A DNA stretch of 64,000 bases from Saccharibacter sp. 17.LH.SD (GCF_009834805.1 NZ_WVHO01000009.1:436501-500500), one strand, 5' to 3'; numbered from the stretch's first letter, positions 51,707 through 61,545 are shown. Numbers and translations are program-made. Notes: generated by a model not told the origin, from the letters alone.

Positions 51707-54370
51707 TTAGCGGATGAGATCTTTTAGGTGATAGAGTGTCGTATGTGCCTCACGTGGAGACATTGAATCAGGATCAAGGTCACGCAGGGCCTCTTCTAAA
51801 GTCTCATTTCGGGAAGGTGTGTTTGTTTCTTCTCGTGATGCTGCTTTCGGGGATGGGGCCTCAAAAAGAGGAAGTGATGGTGGGGTATCGGGTTTGTCTA
51901 GGTTTACCTGTCCTGCTTCAAGGCGTGTGAGGAGTGTTTTTGCCCGCTTGACGACGAAGGAAGGAATTCCTGCCAAGCGGGCAACGTGTAGGCCCCAGCT
52001 TTTGTGAGCCATGCCAGGTTTAACTTCATGTTGGAAAATAACATTACCATCCCATTCTTGCACGGCCATCGTATAGGCAGCGAGTTTGGGAAGTTGGGTC
52101 AGAAGGCTCCCGAGTTCGTGGAAATGGGTTGCGAAAATGGTACGTGACCCGAGTTGTGAGTGAAGCGCCTCAAGGGTTGCCCATGCGATTGCGAGACCAT
52201 CAAGCGTAGAGGTGCCACGGCCAATTTCATCAACGACAACAAGTGAACGCGGGCCTGCTTGATTGAGAATAGAAGCGGTCTCCGTCATTTCTACCATAAA
52301 GGTAGAGCGCCCGCGTGCGAGATCATCGGCAGCTCCAACGCGGGAAAAGAGGCGGTCGACGATGCCGATTTCTGCTTCTTCCGCTGAAACGGGTAGCCCT
52401 GCTTGTGCGAGGATCACAATAAGGGCTGTTTGACGTAAGAAGGTTGATTTCCCGGCCATATTGGGGCCTGTCAGAAGCATGACATGTTTTTCTGGCGGGA
52501 GTGCACAGTGATTGGGAATAAATCGTGTTTCTGTTGATCCTTGTTGATTCATAGACGCTTCGACGACTGGATGGCGTCCAGATCGGATATTAAACGCCTG
52601 GGAATCATTGACGAATGGCCGGCACCATGAGCCTTTTGACATGAGGAGGGCACAGGAGACGAGTACATCTAACTCGGCAAGCGCGACCGCAATTTCATCT
52701 AATGCAGGTGTCTCAAGAATATGTTTCGCAAGATCGTTAAAAAGGTGACGTTCTAGGAGAGATGTTTTCTCTGATGCTGTGAGGATAGCTTGGTTCAGAG
52801 AAATGAGTTCATCATTAGAAAAACGGGTGAGCGTTGCTGTCCCTTGGCGTAAGTAAAGCTCTTGATGTTGGCGTAATTTAGCCCCAGTGGATGAAGGAAC
52901 CTCAATCACGTAGCCAAGTTGATTATGGTGGCGGATACGAAGGTTATTGACGCCATATTGTTCAGATAGTCGAACTTGGAGCTGGGCTAGTGTCCGGCGG
53001 CTATCGTCACGTAAGTCTCGGAGTGTATCAAGCTCTGTATCAAAGCCTGTGGCGATAACGCCGCCATCTTCAATCTTGGCTGGGAGCTCAGGTGACAGGC
53101 CACTTTCAAGCCGTTCTAAGAGTGTGTCGGCACGTCCATAGAGGGTAGCACCAATAGAACGAATCATGCCTGGAATGGCGCTGTTGCGTAGAGGGTGTAG
53201 CGCCTCTGTGATGGCATTGGCCGAGCGTAATGTGTCGCGAACGGCAGCAAGATCGCGCGGCAATGGACGCCCACTCGAGATACGACCAAGGGATCGTGAA
53301 CAATCAGGTGTTTGTTTTAGTATCTGCCGCAGTGAGGCGGTAAGGTCGTGGTGGTGGTGAAGCCAGGACCATCCCTCCTGCCGATTTTGGATCAGAGAGA
53401 GATCGGTAACGGGTGTTGAGAGCCAACGGGCGAGCAGACGTGTGCCTGCGGCTGTTTGTGTATGGTTCACACTCTTAAAGAGCGTGTGTTTAGTGCCGCC
53501 ATCTCGTGAACGGATGATATCAAGGCTATAGCGTGTGGCTGGGTCGAAGCCCATAATATTACCAAGCCCTTGCGGAATAGGAGGGCTGAGGCGCGGTAAA
53601 CGGCCTGCCTGGCTGCGGCGCACATAATTTAACAAAATGGCGCATGCAGAAATCTGCTCTTCAGGGAAATCACCGAGAGCATCAAGTTGTGCAACACCAT
53701 AGGCCTCGGAGATGGTGGAAGAAGCCTGTTGGAGAGATGGGCGTGCTGTAGAGGGTGTGACGCGCTCGTGATATTCTGATGGAATAAGGGTCGGGTCGGC
53801 GAGGATCTCAGAGGGGTCTAAACGTGCTAAAAGCTCTAACAATGTCGTGTTAGGCTGGGAAAGCGTTTCAACGCTTCCTGTGGAAATATCAATCCATGCG
53901 GCGCCAAGTGGGGTTTTGCGTCGTCCTGGTGGCGTAGAGATGGCCAGGAGGATATTGGCACGTCCAGCGTCCAGAAGTTCATCTTCTGTGAGGGTGCCCG
54001 GCGTGATGACGCGTACAATGTCACGGCGGAGAGGGCCTTTTTGCCCTTTTTTAGGTGTTTCCGTTTGTTCTGCAACAGCAACACGGAAACCTCGTCGAAT
54101 CAATCGGGAGAGATATACCTGCGCCGTGCCAACAGGTACGCCGCACATGGGGATAGGTTTCTCCTCATGTATGCCGCGATGGGTGAGAGTGATATCGAGT
54201 GCAATGGCTGCTGTCTCGGCATCACCAAAGAAGAGCTCGTAAAAATCCCCCATACGGAAGAAAAGAAGTGCGTCCGGCTCTTGGCTCTTCAGTGAAAACC
54301 ACTGTGCCATCGTAGGGGTGGCTTTATCAGCAGAAGAGGGAAGAGCGGGCGAGGCACTGATCTTGGGCAT
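51707..54370 (-). CDS. mutS: DNA mismatch repair protein MutS
   Basis: Recognises base mispairs and recruits MutL. The 887-residue product has the mismatch-binding Phe-x-Glu motif in FFRMGDFYELFF, the connector, lever and clamp domains, Walker A GPNMAGKST, and the downstream VVDEIGRGTSTLDG (Walker B) and FATHFHEL segments. The ATG at 54370 gives the normal N-terminus MPKISASP; the frame stays open to 54523 but the extra codons are not family-like. Confidence 0.97.
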   Translation of the reverse strand: MPKISASPALPSSADKATPTMAQWFSLKSQEPDALLFFRMGDFYELFFGDAETAAIALDITLTHRGIHEEKPIPMCGVPVGTAQVYLSRLIRRGFRVAVAEQTETPKKGQKGPLRRDIVRVITPGTLTEDELLDAGRANILLAISTPPGRRKTPLGAAWIDISTGSVETLSQPNTTLLELLARLDPSEILADPTLIPSEYHERVTPSTARPSLQQASSTISEAYGVAQLDALGDFPEEQISACAILLNYVRRSQAGRLPRLSPPIPQGLGNIMGFDPATRYSLDIIRSRDGGTKHTLFKSVNHTQTAAGTRLLARWLSTPVTDLSLIQNRQEGWSWLHHHHDLTASLRQILKQTPDCSRSLGRISSGRPLPRDLAAVRDTLRSANAITEALHPLRNSAIPGMIRSIGATLYGRADTLLERLESGLSPELPAKIEDGGVIATGFDTELDTLRDLRDDSRRTLAQLQVRLSEQYGVNNLRIRHHNQLGYVIEVPSSTGAKLRQHQELYLRQGTATLTRFSNDELISLNQAILTASEKTSLLERHLFNDLAKHILETPALDEIAVALAELDVLVSCALLMSKGSWCRPFVNDSQAFNIRSGRHPVVEASMNQQGSTETRFIPNHCALPPEKHVMLLTGPNMAGKSTFLRQTALIVILAQAGLPVSAEEAEIGIVDRLFSRVGAADDLARGRSTFMVEMTETASILNQAGPRSLVVVDEIGRGTSTLDGLAIAWATLEALHSQLGSRTIFATHFHELGSLLTQLPKLAAYTMAVQEWDGNVIFQHEVKPGMAHKSWGLHVARLAGIPSFVVKRAKTLLTRLEAGQVNLDKPDTPPSLPLFEAPSPKAASREETNTPSRNETLEEALRDLDPDSMSPREAHTTLYHLKDLIR

Positions 54371-54502
54371 AGAACCTATGAGCAAAAGGTCGAGAGACGT
54401 TTCCAATGAGGGGCATATTATGGAGTGATGTATAAAGTATAGAAAAAATTTACGATTGTTAGCCCTTACAGTGTGCGGGAAAGCGTTTAGAGTACGGTAA
54501 CC

Positions 54503-54970
54503 ATGAGTACAGCACCTGAACAACGTTTCGCTTTTGATGATATTCTCTCTGTTGCCAAAGGGCTTTTGGAAGCAGAATCGGATCCCATTGCTACTATGGC
54601 GAATATATCCTCACTTCTTTATGAGGCTCTACCGCATGTGAATTGGGTAGGGTTTTATATTCTGCGTGACGGTGAGTTAGTCTTAGGGCCTTTTCAAGGG
54701 CGGGTTGCCTGTACACGGATTGCGGTGGGGAGAGGTGTATGTGGCGCCGCTGCAGAGACGTGTCGCACACAACGGGTCGATGATGTTCATGCTTTCCCAG
54801 GACATATTGCCTGTGATGGAGCTTCTGAGTCTGAAATTGTTATTCCAGTGATTGTACGTGGAAAGCTCTATGGTGTGCTCGATATTGATAGCCCCCAAAA
54901 AGAACGCTTTTCAGTAAGAGACCAAGAGATGTTGGAACATCTCGTTCATGAGCTGGAAGGGCGGCTTTGA
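54503..54970 (+). CDS. msrC: Free methionine-(R)-sulfoxide reductase (GAF domain)
   Basis: Reduces free Met-R-sulfoxide. The 155-residue single GAF-domain protein carries all three family cysteines, Cys70, Cys80 and Cys104, with the same spacings as Cys84, Cys94 and Cys118 of the E. coli enzyme, and the substrate-pocket segment NWVGFYI. ATG start, divergent from mutS. It points toward murJ and is convergent with it. Confidence 0.93.
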   Translation: MSTAPEQRFAFDDILSVAKGLLEAESDPIATMANISSLLYEALPHVNWVGFYILRDGELVLGPFQGRVACTRIAVGRGVCGAAAETCRTQRVDDVHAFPGHIACDGASESEIVIPVIVRGKLYGVLDIDSPQKERFSVRDQEMLEHLVHELEGRL

Positions 54971-54980
54971 TGTTAGGGCG

Positions 54981-56537
54981 TTAACGTCTCAGCCGACGCC
55001 GAGCGAGGTTGCGCAGTTCCGAAAGGCTCAGAACTCTGAAGACAATGAGCATGATGCCATAAAGACCTGCGCTTGAGAGAATAAGACCACTGAGCATGAG
55101 GAGGCGTGGGAGAGCGTGCCAAGTGGGAAGAGATGGGGCGAGGAAATGTTCACTGCCTAAGGCCCATCCAGCCATAATAAGACTTGATAAAAGGATACGC
55201 CCGTTTTTGCTCAATGTCATGCGAGAAGGGCGGAAGGCTTCTCGTTTCCAGAGAAGCCATCCTAGAATGAGCATGTTCGCAATTGCCGCTAAAGTACTGG
55301 CTAGCGGTGGTGCGATATAGGCTAGTGTCCGATAGAGAAGAAGATTGAGAACAAGATTTATCCCTAAGGTTAAAAACCCAACACGCACGGGAGTAGCCGT
55401 GTCTCCTTCAGCAAAAAAGGCTGGGGAAAGGAGTTTAATGATGATGAAAGCTGGGAGGCCTAATGCGTAGACCCGCAAGGCAGCAGCGGAATGAAGTACA
55501 TCCCGGGTAGAGAAATGACCGTAACCAAAAAGACCGGCCATGATGGCAGGTGCAAGGGCTAAGAGCCCCATCGTTGCTGGGAGTGTTAGTAGCAGCGCAT
55601 AGTCCATAGCGCGGTTCAGGCTGGCTTGCATGGCAAGACGGTCTTGCTCAGCCACATGGCGCGTGAGGAGCGGGAGAAGCGTTGTGCCGAGAGCTGCGCC
55701 AAGAACGCCTAAAGGAAGTTGATTAACCCGATCAGCAAAATACAGCCAAGAAATGGAGCCTGTCGGGAGAAGGGTCGCAATGATTGTATCAATGGTTAGA
55801 TTCATTTGCGTTACGCCGGAGCCAATAAGACCCGGGAGCATGCGTTTAATTAATGTTCGAACATCACGAGATAATGATGGGAAGGATAAGATGGGCATGA
55901 GGCCGACACGTTTAGCCGCCCAAAGCAGCCCGCCAAGCTGAGCAACACCAGAAAGCGTAATGCCCCAGGCGCTTATGCTGGCCACATAATCAGGGCCCAT
56001 AAAAGCGCCAATGAGAATGGCCGTAATCCCGACGACATTAAAAGAGACATAGGCGGCTGAAGCTGCGCCAAAATGGTTACGGCCGTTTAGAATCCCCGCG
56101 ACGAGGGCCGCCCCACAAATAAGGATGGTGTAGGGCATGGTAATGCGTGTGAGGTGTACAGCGAGAGAGAAACGCTCTGTCCCTCCATGCCGAAAGCCCG
56201 GCGCGATAATGTCGATCAACCATGGCATGAAAAGTTCTGCCACAATGGTGAGGGCGGTTAACCATGTGAGTAACAGCGAGAATGTTTTGCTTGCCAACAG
56301 AAGGGCGCTGTCATGCCCTTCTGTTTCATATCGCTTGGTAAAAAGAGGGACGAACGCTGCATTTAAAGCACCTTCGCCAAAAAGCCGACGAAACATATTC
56401 GGCAGGCGAAAAGCGATTTGGTAAGCATCTTGTAAAGCTCCTGCTCCGAGAAACATGGCTAAAAGCTGGTCGCGAACGAGGCCAAGGAGGCGCGAGAGCA
56501 TCGTCCAACCACCGACAGTGAGGAGATTACGCAACAC
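54981..56537 (-). CDS. murJ: Lipid II flippase MurJ
   Basis: MOP-superfamily protein moving lipid II across the inner membrane for peptidoglycan synthesis. The 518-residue product has about 14 membrane segments, the N-terminal signature GLVRDQLLAMFLGAGALQDAYQIAFRLPNMFRRLFGEGALNAAFVP and the central RVNQLPLGVLGAALGTTLLP. Length is typical. It is on the same strand as gpx, gpsA and tsaD. Confidence 0.96.
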   Translation of the reverse strand: MLRNLLTVGGWTMLSRLLGLVRDQLLAMFLGAGALQDAYQIAFRLPNMFRRLFGEGALNAAFVPLFTKRYETEGHDSALLLASKTFSLLLTWLTALTIVAELFMPWLIDIIAPGFRHGGTERFSLAVHLTRITMPYTILICGAALVAGILNGRNHFGAASAAYVSFNVVGITAILIGAFMGPDYVASISAWGITLSGVAQLGGLLWAAKRVGLMPILSFPSLSRDVRTLIKRMLPGLIGSGVTQMNLTIDTIIATLLPTGSISWLYFADRVNQLPLGVLGAALGTTLLPLLTRHVAEQDRLAMQASLNRAMDYALLLTLPATMGLLALAPAIMAGLFGYGHFSTRDVLHSAAALRVYALGLPAFIIIKLLSPAFFAEGDTATPVRVGFLTLGINLVLNLLLYRTLAYIAPPLASTLAAIANMLILGWLLWKREAFRPSRMTLSKNGRILLSSLIMAGWALGSEHFLAPSLPTWHALPRLLMLSGLILSSAGLYGIMLIVFRVLSLSELRNLARRRLRR

Positions 56538-56580
56538 AGAAAAGATCTCGCAACAGGGGAGAAAAGAACAAGACGCGGCG

Positions 56581-57081
56581 TCAGAAGAAGCGTTTGAAGG
56601 TCACACGCTGTGCTTCTGCAAGGAAGCGGGATGTATCAGGCCGTGTGAGGGGAGTAAACCAACGTTCGAGTTTTCCTTCACGGTTGATGAGATATTTATA
56701 AAAATTCCATCGAGGACGTGACAGGAAACCGCCTTCTTTTGCGAGCCAGCGGAATAAAGGGACGGCCTCTGGGCCTTTAACGTGTGAACGAGCCGCGAGA
56801 GGGAAGCTTACGCCATAGCGACGTTGGCAAAAGGCTGAAATATCTTGAGCCGTATCAAGTTCCTGTTGCCCAAAATCATTGCTTGGTACGCCGAGCACAA
56901 CAAGCCCATCCGGGGTGGATTGACCAAGGTGACGCCAGAGCCGTTGGAGGGCTTCATATTGAGGTGTAAAGCCACAACGTGATGCCGTATTGACAATGAG
57001 TAACGGGCGCCCACGCCATTGTGAAAAATCGAGTTCGCCACCTTCTAAGGCGGGCAGACGAAAGTCATAAATAGACGTCAT
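56581..57081 (-). CDS. Glutathione peroxidase family protein
   Basis: Thioredoxin-fold peroxidase of 166 residues. The active-site Cys36 lies in NTASRCGFT (Cys, not selenocysteine), with the Gln of the tetrad in SNDFGQQE (about residue 72-73) and the Trp in RWNFYKYLI; a second Cys in AFCQRRYG may serve as resolving Cys. Many such bacterial proteins use thioredoxin rather than glutathione, so the reductant is open. gshB is in the window. Confidence 0.9.
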   Translation of the reverse strand: MTSIYDFRLPALEGGELDFSQWRGRPLLIVNTASRCGFTPQYEALQRLWRHLGQSTPDGLVVLGVPSNDFGQQELDTAQDISAFCQRRYGVSFPLAARSHVKGPEAVPLFRWLAKEGGFLSRPRWNFYKYLINREGKLERWFTPLTRPDTSRFLAEAQRVTFKRFF

Positions 57082-57105
57082 AACGGAGTTTATCTCTTGA
57101 AAAAA

Positions 57106-58077
57106 TTATTCACGACAAGGAGGGCGGCTGAGAAGTTCATCACGGGCGCGTTCGGGCGTTAATTCTCCTGAGAGAAGGCGTGTAATGGTCGTAATGATTG
57201 GGGTATCGATCCCGTGCTTTTCACCCAGTTTACGCAGGGTTGGCGCGGTTAGGACACCTTCAGCAACAGTGCTGCGACCAGAGAGGATATTGTCAAGGCT
57301 TTCCCCTTTACCTAGTGCAATGCCCAAGCTGTAATTGCGTGACCCCGGTCCTGTGGCCGTTAGAATGAGATCCCCCATTCCAGCGAGGCCGTACATCGTC
57401 CGAGCTTGTCCGCCCATCACTTTGACGAGGCGGCTTAATTCAGCAAGGGCGCGGGTGATAAGGGCTGCGCGAGCATTCTCTCCCATTTCTGCTCCAACGG
57501 CTATTCCGGCACCAATGGCGATAACGTTCTTAGCTGCGCTGGCAAGTTGGACGCCAAGTGGATCGTCGCTTGCATAAAGGCGCAGGGTTGGTGTGGTGAG
57601 ACGCTGTGCAAGATCATGTGCAAAGGCACGATCATATACTGCCAATGTCGCCGCGGCGGGTAAACCACGTGCGACTTCTATCGCGAAATTAGGGCCTGAT
57701 AAAACAGCCATCGGGCGGTTCGGCATGGTCTGTTCTATGACCTCAAGGGGAAGAGCAAAGGTACCCCTTTCCATGCCCTTACAGCATGTGATGACAGGAA
57801 CGTTAGGTTTTAAATGTTTTTCTAATTCATGGCTTATGTCACGCAGGGCTTGTGTGGGGACCACGAGAAGGACAGCATCTGCCTCATGGGGAAGTGTGTT
57901 TGTTACCGTCACACGTTCTGGCAAGGCAATGTCAGGGAGGCGCGGCATATGCCGCGTGCCTGGAGGGACAGGATTGCGGGTCCAAAGGAGAACATCGGCG
58001 ATTTGGGCGAGGCTACAAGCGAGGGCTATTCCCCATGCGCCTGCACCAATAACCGCAATGCGAGGAAGTTGGCTCAT
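57106..58077 (-). CDS. gpsA: Glycerol-3-phosphate dehydrogenase (NAD(P)+)
   Basis: Reduces DHAP to sn-glycerol-3-phosphate for phospholipid synthesis. The 323-residue product has the N-terminal Rossmann motif AVIGAGAWGIALA, the catalytic-lysine region of GpsA (SAAKNVIAIGAGIAVG), MYGLAGMGDLILTATGPGSRN with substrate-binding residues, and the typical C-terminus. Its start overlaps the tsaD stop by 4 bases, a conserved pairing. Confidence 0.96.
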   Translation of the reverse strand: MSQLPRIAVIGAGAWGIALACSLAQIADVLLWTRNPVPPGTRHMPRLPDIALPERVTVTNTLPHEADAVLLVVPTQALRDISHELEKHLKPNVPVITCCKGMERGTFALPLEVIEQTMPNRPMAVLSGPNFAIEVARGLPAAATLAVYDRAFAHDLAQRLTTPTLRLYASDDPLGVQLASAAKNVIAIGAGIAVGAEMGENARAALITRALAELSRLVKVMGGQARTMYGLAGMGDLILTATGPGSRNYSLGIALGKGESLDNILSGRSTVAEGVLTAPTLRKLGEKHGIDTPIITTITRLLSGELTPERARDELLSRPPCRE

Positions 58078-59165
58078 TGAGCATTCTCCATAGGAAGCGG
58101 ACGGTAAGGTTGTCGTTCAGCAAGAGGCCAACGAGGGCGCGGTGCAAGAGCACTGTCGTCTGGATATTCGCCTTGAGCAAGGCGTTCTAATGCCGCCCAA
58201 CCAATCATAACAGCATTATCTGTGCAGAGTCTTAACGGTGGTGCGAGGAATGGGATATCATGCCGTTGTGCGACCTTTTTAAGGCGCTCTCTTAAAACAT
58301 GATTAGCGGCCACACCGCCAGCAACGACGAGCGCTGTCGACGTTGGAGCCAGAAGCAATGCATGTTCTGCGCGATCTTCCATGACATCAGCAACAGCGCG
58401 TTGGAAAGAGGCGGCAATATCAGCCGCTATTTGTCTGGGCAGAGCTCCATTGCCATAGGGCGCTATAAGACGAGCGACTGCCGTTTTTAACCCTGAAAAA
58501 GAAAAGTTACACCCATCACGGCCTTTTAGAGGGCGAGGGAGGGAAAAAGCCATGTCATTTCCTTCCCGAGCAAGTTTTTCGAGTGCGGGGCCGCCGGGCC
58601 ATCCGAGGCCGAGCATCTTCGCGACTTTATCGAAGGCTTCTCCGGCAGCATCATCAATGGTCCCCCCCAGTAAGCGGTAATGACCTGTTTCTTCGACACT
58701 GACACATTGGCAGTGCCCACCAGAAACGAGTAAAGCCAAATAAGGGAAATTGAGTGAAGGGATGTCTTCTGCCAGCACGTTAGGAAGGCGTGGGACAAGA
58801 ATATGTCCTTCAATGTGATTAATACCCATAAAAGGTTTATTCTGTGCCATGGCGAGCCCTTTGGCGTAGGAGCTCCCAACGATGAGGCCCCCGATGAGCC
58901 CAGGCCCTATCGTCGCTGCAAATAAGGCGATCTCGTCGAGAGTAAGCCCTGCACGTTTCAAAGTAAGATCAACGATCTCTGGGAGAATGTCCAGATGAGC
59001 ACGTGCAGCAATTTCTGGTACGACTCCACCAAGGGCCGCGTGACTTTCTTGTGATAGGACACTTTCTCCAAGGATATGACCTTGGGCGTCCAGGATGGCA
59101 CAAGCGGTGTCATCACAAGAGGTTTCAATGGCGAGAAGAGGGGTAAGAGATGCGAGACTAGACAT
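58074..59165 (-). CDS. tsaD: tRNA N6-threonylcarbamoyladenosine transferase TsaD
   Basis: Transfers threonylcarbamoyl to A37 of ANN-decoding tRNAs. ASKHA-fold protein of about 363 residues: LLAIETSCDDTACAILD at the N-terminus, metal-binding HIEGH (in GINHIEGHILVPR), LLVSGGHCQC, FSFSGLKTA and VVAGGVAANHVLR. The ATG at 59165 matches the family N-terminus; longer starts (59198, 59225) exist but would crowd hemC. It is divergent from hemC, an arrangement common in alphaproteobacteria. Confidence 0.95.
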   Translation of the reverse strand: MSSLASLTPLLAIETSCDDTACAILDAQGHILGESVLSQESHAALGGVVPEIAARAHLDILPEIVDLTLKRAGLTLDEIALFAATIGPGLIGGLIVGSSYAKGLAMAQNKPFMGINHIEGHILVPRLPNVLAEDIPSLNFPYLALLVSGGHCQCVSVEETGHYRLLGGTIDDAAGEAFDKVAKMLGLGWPGGPALEKLAREGNDMAFSLPRPLKGRDGCNFSFSGLKTAVARLIAPYGNGALPRQIAADIAASFQRAVADVMEDRAEHALLLAPTSTALVVAGGVAANHVLRERLKKVAQRHDIPFLAPPLRLCTDNAVMIGWAALERLAQGEYPDDSALAPRPRWPLAERQPYRPLPMENAQ

Positions 59166-59231
59166 GGTCGCACTAGTATGCCGATTCTTTTCTTGCATGA
59201 CACCCCCGTTGCCCCCAGATAACACATCACT

Positions 59232-60281
59232 ATGACTGTATCTTTTCCATCATCTGATGCTCTTCAGAAAGTTGCGGCTGAGGCTGCCAAACGATCTCAC
59301 GCCCATTCATCCTCAGATAGGCGTAAATTGCCATTGCGGGTCGGGACGCGCGCTTCTCCCTTGGCGCTTGTGCAGACGCGTCATTTTTTGACTCGTTTGA
59401 CACGTTTTTGTCCGGTTTTGAGGGACATGGGGGCTTTCAAAGAAGAGCAAATGCAAACGTCAGGGGATCTAAACCTTAAGGATCGTCTTGCAGAGATTGG
59501 AGGGAAAGGGCTTTTCTCTAAAGAGATTCACGAGCTTTTGGCTGTCGGTGGCATTGATTTTGCTGTGCATAGCCTGAAGGATCTTGAAACAAATCTTCCG
59601 CCAACATTGGTTTTAGCTTGTACTATGAAAAGGGAAGATGCACGTGACGTGCTGGTCTTGCGTGATCGGACGGTCAAAGTTGATCCAAGTGATCCTTATG
59701 CGTGTTTACCAAAGGGTGCTGTGGTGGGCTGTGCTTCGGTGAGGCGGCAGGCCCAGATGCTGCATTATCGTCCTGATTTACGGTTTTGCTTGTTACGAGG
59801 GAATGTTCAGACGCGTTTAGATAAGCTGAATGCTGGGCAATGTGATGCGACGTTGCTGGCCTATGCGGGCTTGAAGCGCCTTGGCATGGAGGACCGTGTT
59901 GATGTTGCTTTAGATCCGGACTTCATGATTCCAGCCTCTGGACAAGGCATTGTGGGCATTACAGTGAGAAAGAACGATCACGAATTGCGCGAATTGTTGT
60001 CGGCTATTGAAGACCCGGAAGCCCGTGCTGTTGCTACCGCTGAACGTGGATTGTTGGCTGAATTGGATGGTTCATGTCGCACGCCTATTGGCGGTTATGC
60101 GCGTATCATTGATGGAACTTTGCATCTTACTGGTTTGGTAGCCAGTGAGGATGGCAGCTTTCTTTTGCGTCGTGAATCAACAGGTAAACCATCAGATGCT
60201 GCTTTGATGGGGAGTGAAATGGGTAAGGAGTTGCGTCGCGACACGCCGGACCATATTTTCGCGCAGATTATACGAGCGTAA
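59232..60281 (+). CDS. hemC: Hydroxymethylbilane synthase (porphobilinogen deaminase)
   Basis: Polymerises four porphobilinogen units for haem synthesis. The 349-residue product has an unusual polar N-terminal extension (about 34 residues), then LRVGTRASPLALVQT, FAVHSLKDLETNLPP, GCASVRRQAQMLHYRPD, and the dipyrromethane-cofactor Cys in LDGSCRTPIGGYA. hemD follows with 7 bases between them, so the two act in sequence and are probably cotranscribed. The haem branch also serves ctaB. Confidence 0.96.
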   Translation: MTVSFPSSDALQKVAAEAAKRSHAHSSSDRRKLPLRVGTRASPLALVQTRHFLTRLTRFCPVLRDMGAFKEEQMQTSGDLNLKDRLAEIGGKGLFSKEIHELLAVGGIDFAVHSLKDLETNLPPTLVLACTMKREDARDVLVLRDRTVKVDPSDPYACLPKGAVVGCASVRRQAQMLHYRPDLRFCLLRGNVQTRLDKLNAGQCDATLLAYAGLKRLGMEDRVDVALDPDFMIPASGQGIVGITVRKNDHELRELLSAIEDPEARAVATAERGLLAELDGSCRTPIGGYARIIDGTLHLTGLVASEDGSFLLRRESTGKPSDAALMGSEMGKELRRDTPDHIFAQIIRA

Positions 60282-60288
60282 TATTTTG

Positions 60289-60987
60289 ATGAATGAGCGC
60301 TGTAAGGTGCTGGTTGTACGTCCTGAGCCTGGATTGTCTGAAACGATGATCCAGGTTCAGGAGCAGGGGTGGGAGGCGATTGCATGTCCTGTTATGGATA
60401 TTCGTCCGTCTCCTGTCTTTTCTGAATGGCCTGGACATAGCATCGCTATTACCAGCGCTCATGCGTTACCTGCTTTAGCAAAACAGCCCAAAGACCGTCT
60501 TTTATTAACGGTAGGGGAAAAGACAGCACAAAAAGTTCGGAAAGCTGGTTTTTTGCGTGTTGATGCAGCATCGGGGGATCGTGCGTCTCTGGGGGCTTTG
60601 TGCCGAGAGAAAGGATTGCTCGGTGACGGACTGACTTTTGCCTGTGGGCGTGGGTGGCGAGGGCAGGCCTATAGCGCTGAGGTGGCGCGCGACCTAGGAG
60701 CCCGCTGGGTGGAGGCATATCGCGTTGAGCGTATAAGATCGCTTCCTGATGAGGCGTATCGTGCTCTGTTGGATGGAGAAGTTGAAGCTGTCCTTTTTTT
60801 CTCCGTTGAAAATGCGGTCTTATTTCAAGAAAATTTAACGCCCGAGATCCGTATGCAACTTAGAGGGGTACGCGCTCTTTGCTTCTCTGACGCCATCATG
60901 GAGTCTGTGTGTTCTTATGCTGTGTGGCGAGAGACGGCGGCGCGTAATCCCTTAGATATATTAGGGTATAAAAAAAGAGGGGTGTAA
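60289..60987 (+). CDS. hemD: Uroporphyrinogen-III synthase
   Basis: Cyclises hydroxymethylbilane with inversion of ring D. HemD is poorly conserved; the call rests on its place directly after hemC, size (232 residues), a start like MNERCKVLVVRPEPG, the ITSAHALPALAK segment and the typical C-terminal VEAVLFFSVENAVLF. The ATG at 60289 is chosen from this family-like N-terminus. The last codons and the stop lie inside a perfect 19-bp terminator hairpin. Confidence 0.85.
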   Translation: MNERCKVLVVRPEPGLSETMIQVQEQGWEAIACPVMDIRPSPVFSEWPGHSIAITSAHALPALAKQPKDRLLLTVGEKTAQKVRKAGFLRVDAASGDRASLGALCREKGLLGDGLTFACGRGWRGQAYSAEVARDLGARWVEAYRVERIRSLPDEAYRALLDGEVEAVLFFSVENAVLFQENLTPEIRMQLRGVRALCFSDAIMESVCSYAVWRETAARNPLDILGYKKRGV

Positions 60988-61007
60988 TCCCCTCTTTTTT
61001 TATACCC
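60964..61007. terminator. 19-bp perfect terminator hairpin enclosing the hemD stop codon
   Basis: The 19-base arms at 60964-60982 and 60989-61007 are exact reverse complements (ends GGGTATA...GAGGGG and CCCCTC...TATACCC) around a TGTAAT loop. The hemD TAA (60985-60987) is in the loop. A- and T-runs inside the stem suit termination in both directions; secB converges from the other side. Confidence 0.93.
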
Positions 61008-61026
61008 GATAACCAGCAATGGCGGC

Positions 61027-61545
61027 TTATGCTTCGCCTTCTGGTTCAGGGAAATTTTGCTCTCTTTTCGCTTGCCAAAGAGCAGCGAAATCAATGGGCT
61101 GAAGAACGACAGGTGGGAAACCACCGTCGCGTGTGATGTCGCTAATGATCGCACGAGCATATGGGAAGAGAAGGCGAGGAACCTCAATAAGAAGGATCGG
61201 CTCAACGAGGTCTTGAGGGGCTCCCTCAAGGGTCACGATGGCTGCGTAGGTCAATTCAGCAAGGAAGACGATACGGCTTGTCTCGTTGCTGCCTTCGGCA
61301 GGTGGCTCCATCGCTTCAACGCGGATAGAGAGGGAAACCTCAAAAACGGGTTGCTCTTGTTCAATACGATTGGCCTGCACATCAATATTGACACCAACTT
61401 GCGGGGCATTACGCAATGTAGCGAATGTTGCCGCACCGTGAGGAACCTCAAAGGAGAGGTCCTTTGTGTATTGCAGGTTGATGGCCAGTGGCATGTTGGG
61501 AGGCGTGTTGTCTTGAGCTTGTGTTGCATTGTTGTTATGGGGCAT
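61027..61545 (-). CDS. secB: Protein-export chaperone SecB
   Basis: Tetrameric cytoplasmic chaperone that delivers unfolded preproteins to SecA. The 172-residue product shows the core NLQYTKDLSFEVPHG, VDVQANR..., LFPYARAIISDITRDGGFPPVVLQPIDF, which is the strongest SecB signature. The tail is acidic (EPEGEA), as in SecB proteins that contact SecA. It is divergent from timA, a standard alphaproteobacterial arrangement. Confidence 0.96.
   Translation of the reverse strand: MPHNNNATQAQDNTPPNMPLAINLQYTKDLSFEVPHGAATFATLRNAPQVGVNIDVQANRIEQEQPVFEVSLSIRVEAMEPPAEGSNETSRIVFLAELTYAAIVTLEGAPQDLVEPILLIEVPRLLFPYARAIISDITRDGGFPPVVLQPIDFAALWQAKREQNFPEPEGEA

Noticed and set aside
56974-56976. Glutathione peroxidase active site checked for selenocysteine
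   Set aside because: The codon is a Cys codon in NTASRCGFT; a standard Cys-type enzyme.
57593-58093. 166-codon plus-strand frame opposite gpsA
   Set aside because: Shadow of the strongly conserved gpsA coding strand; Arg/Ser/Ala-biased composition typical of antisense frames.
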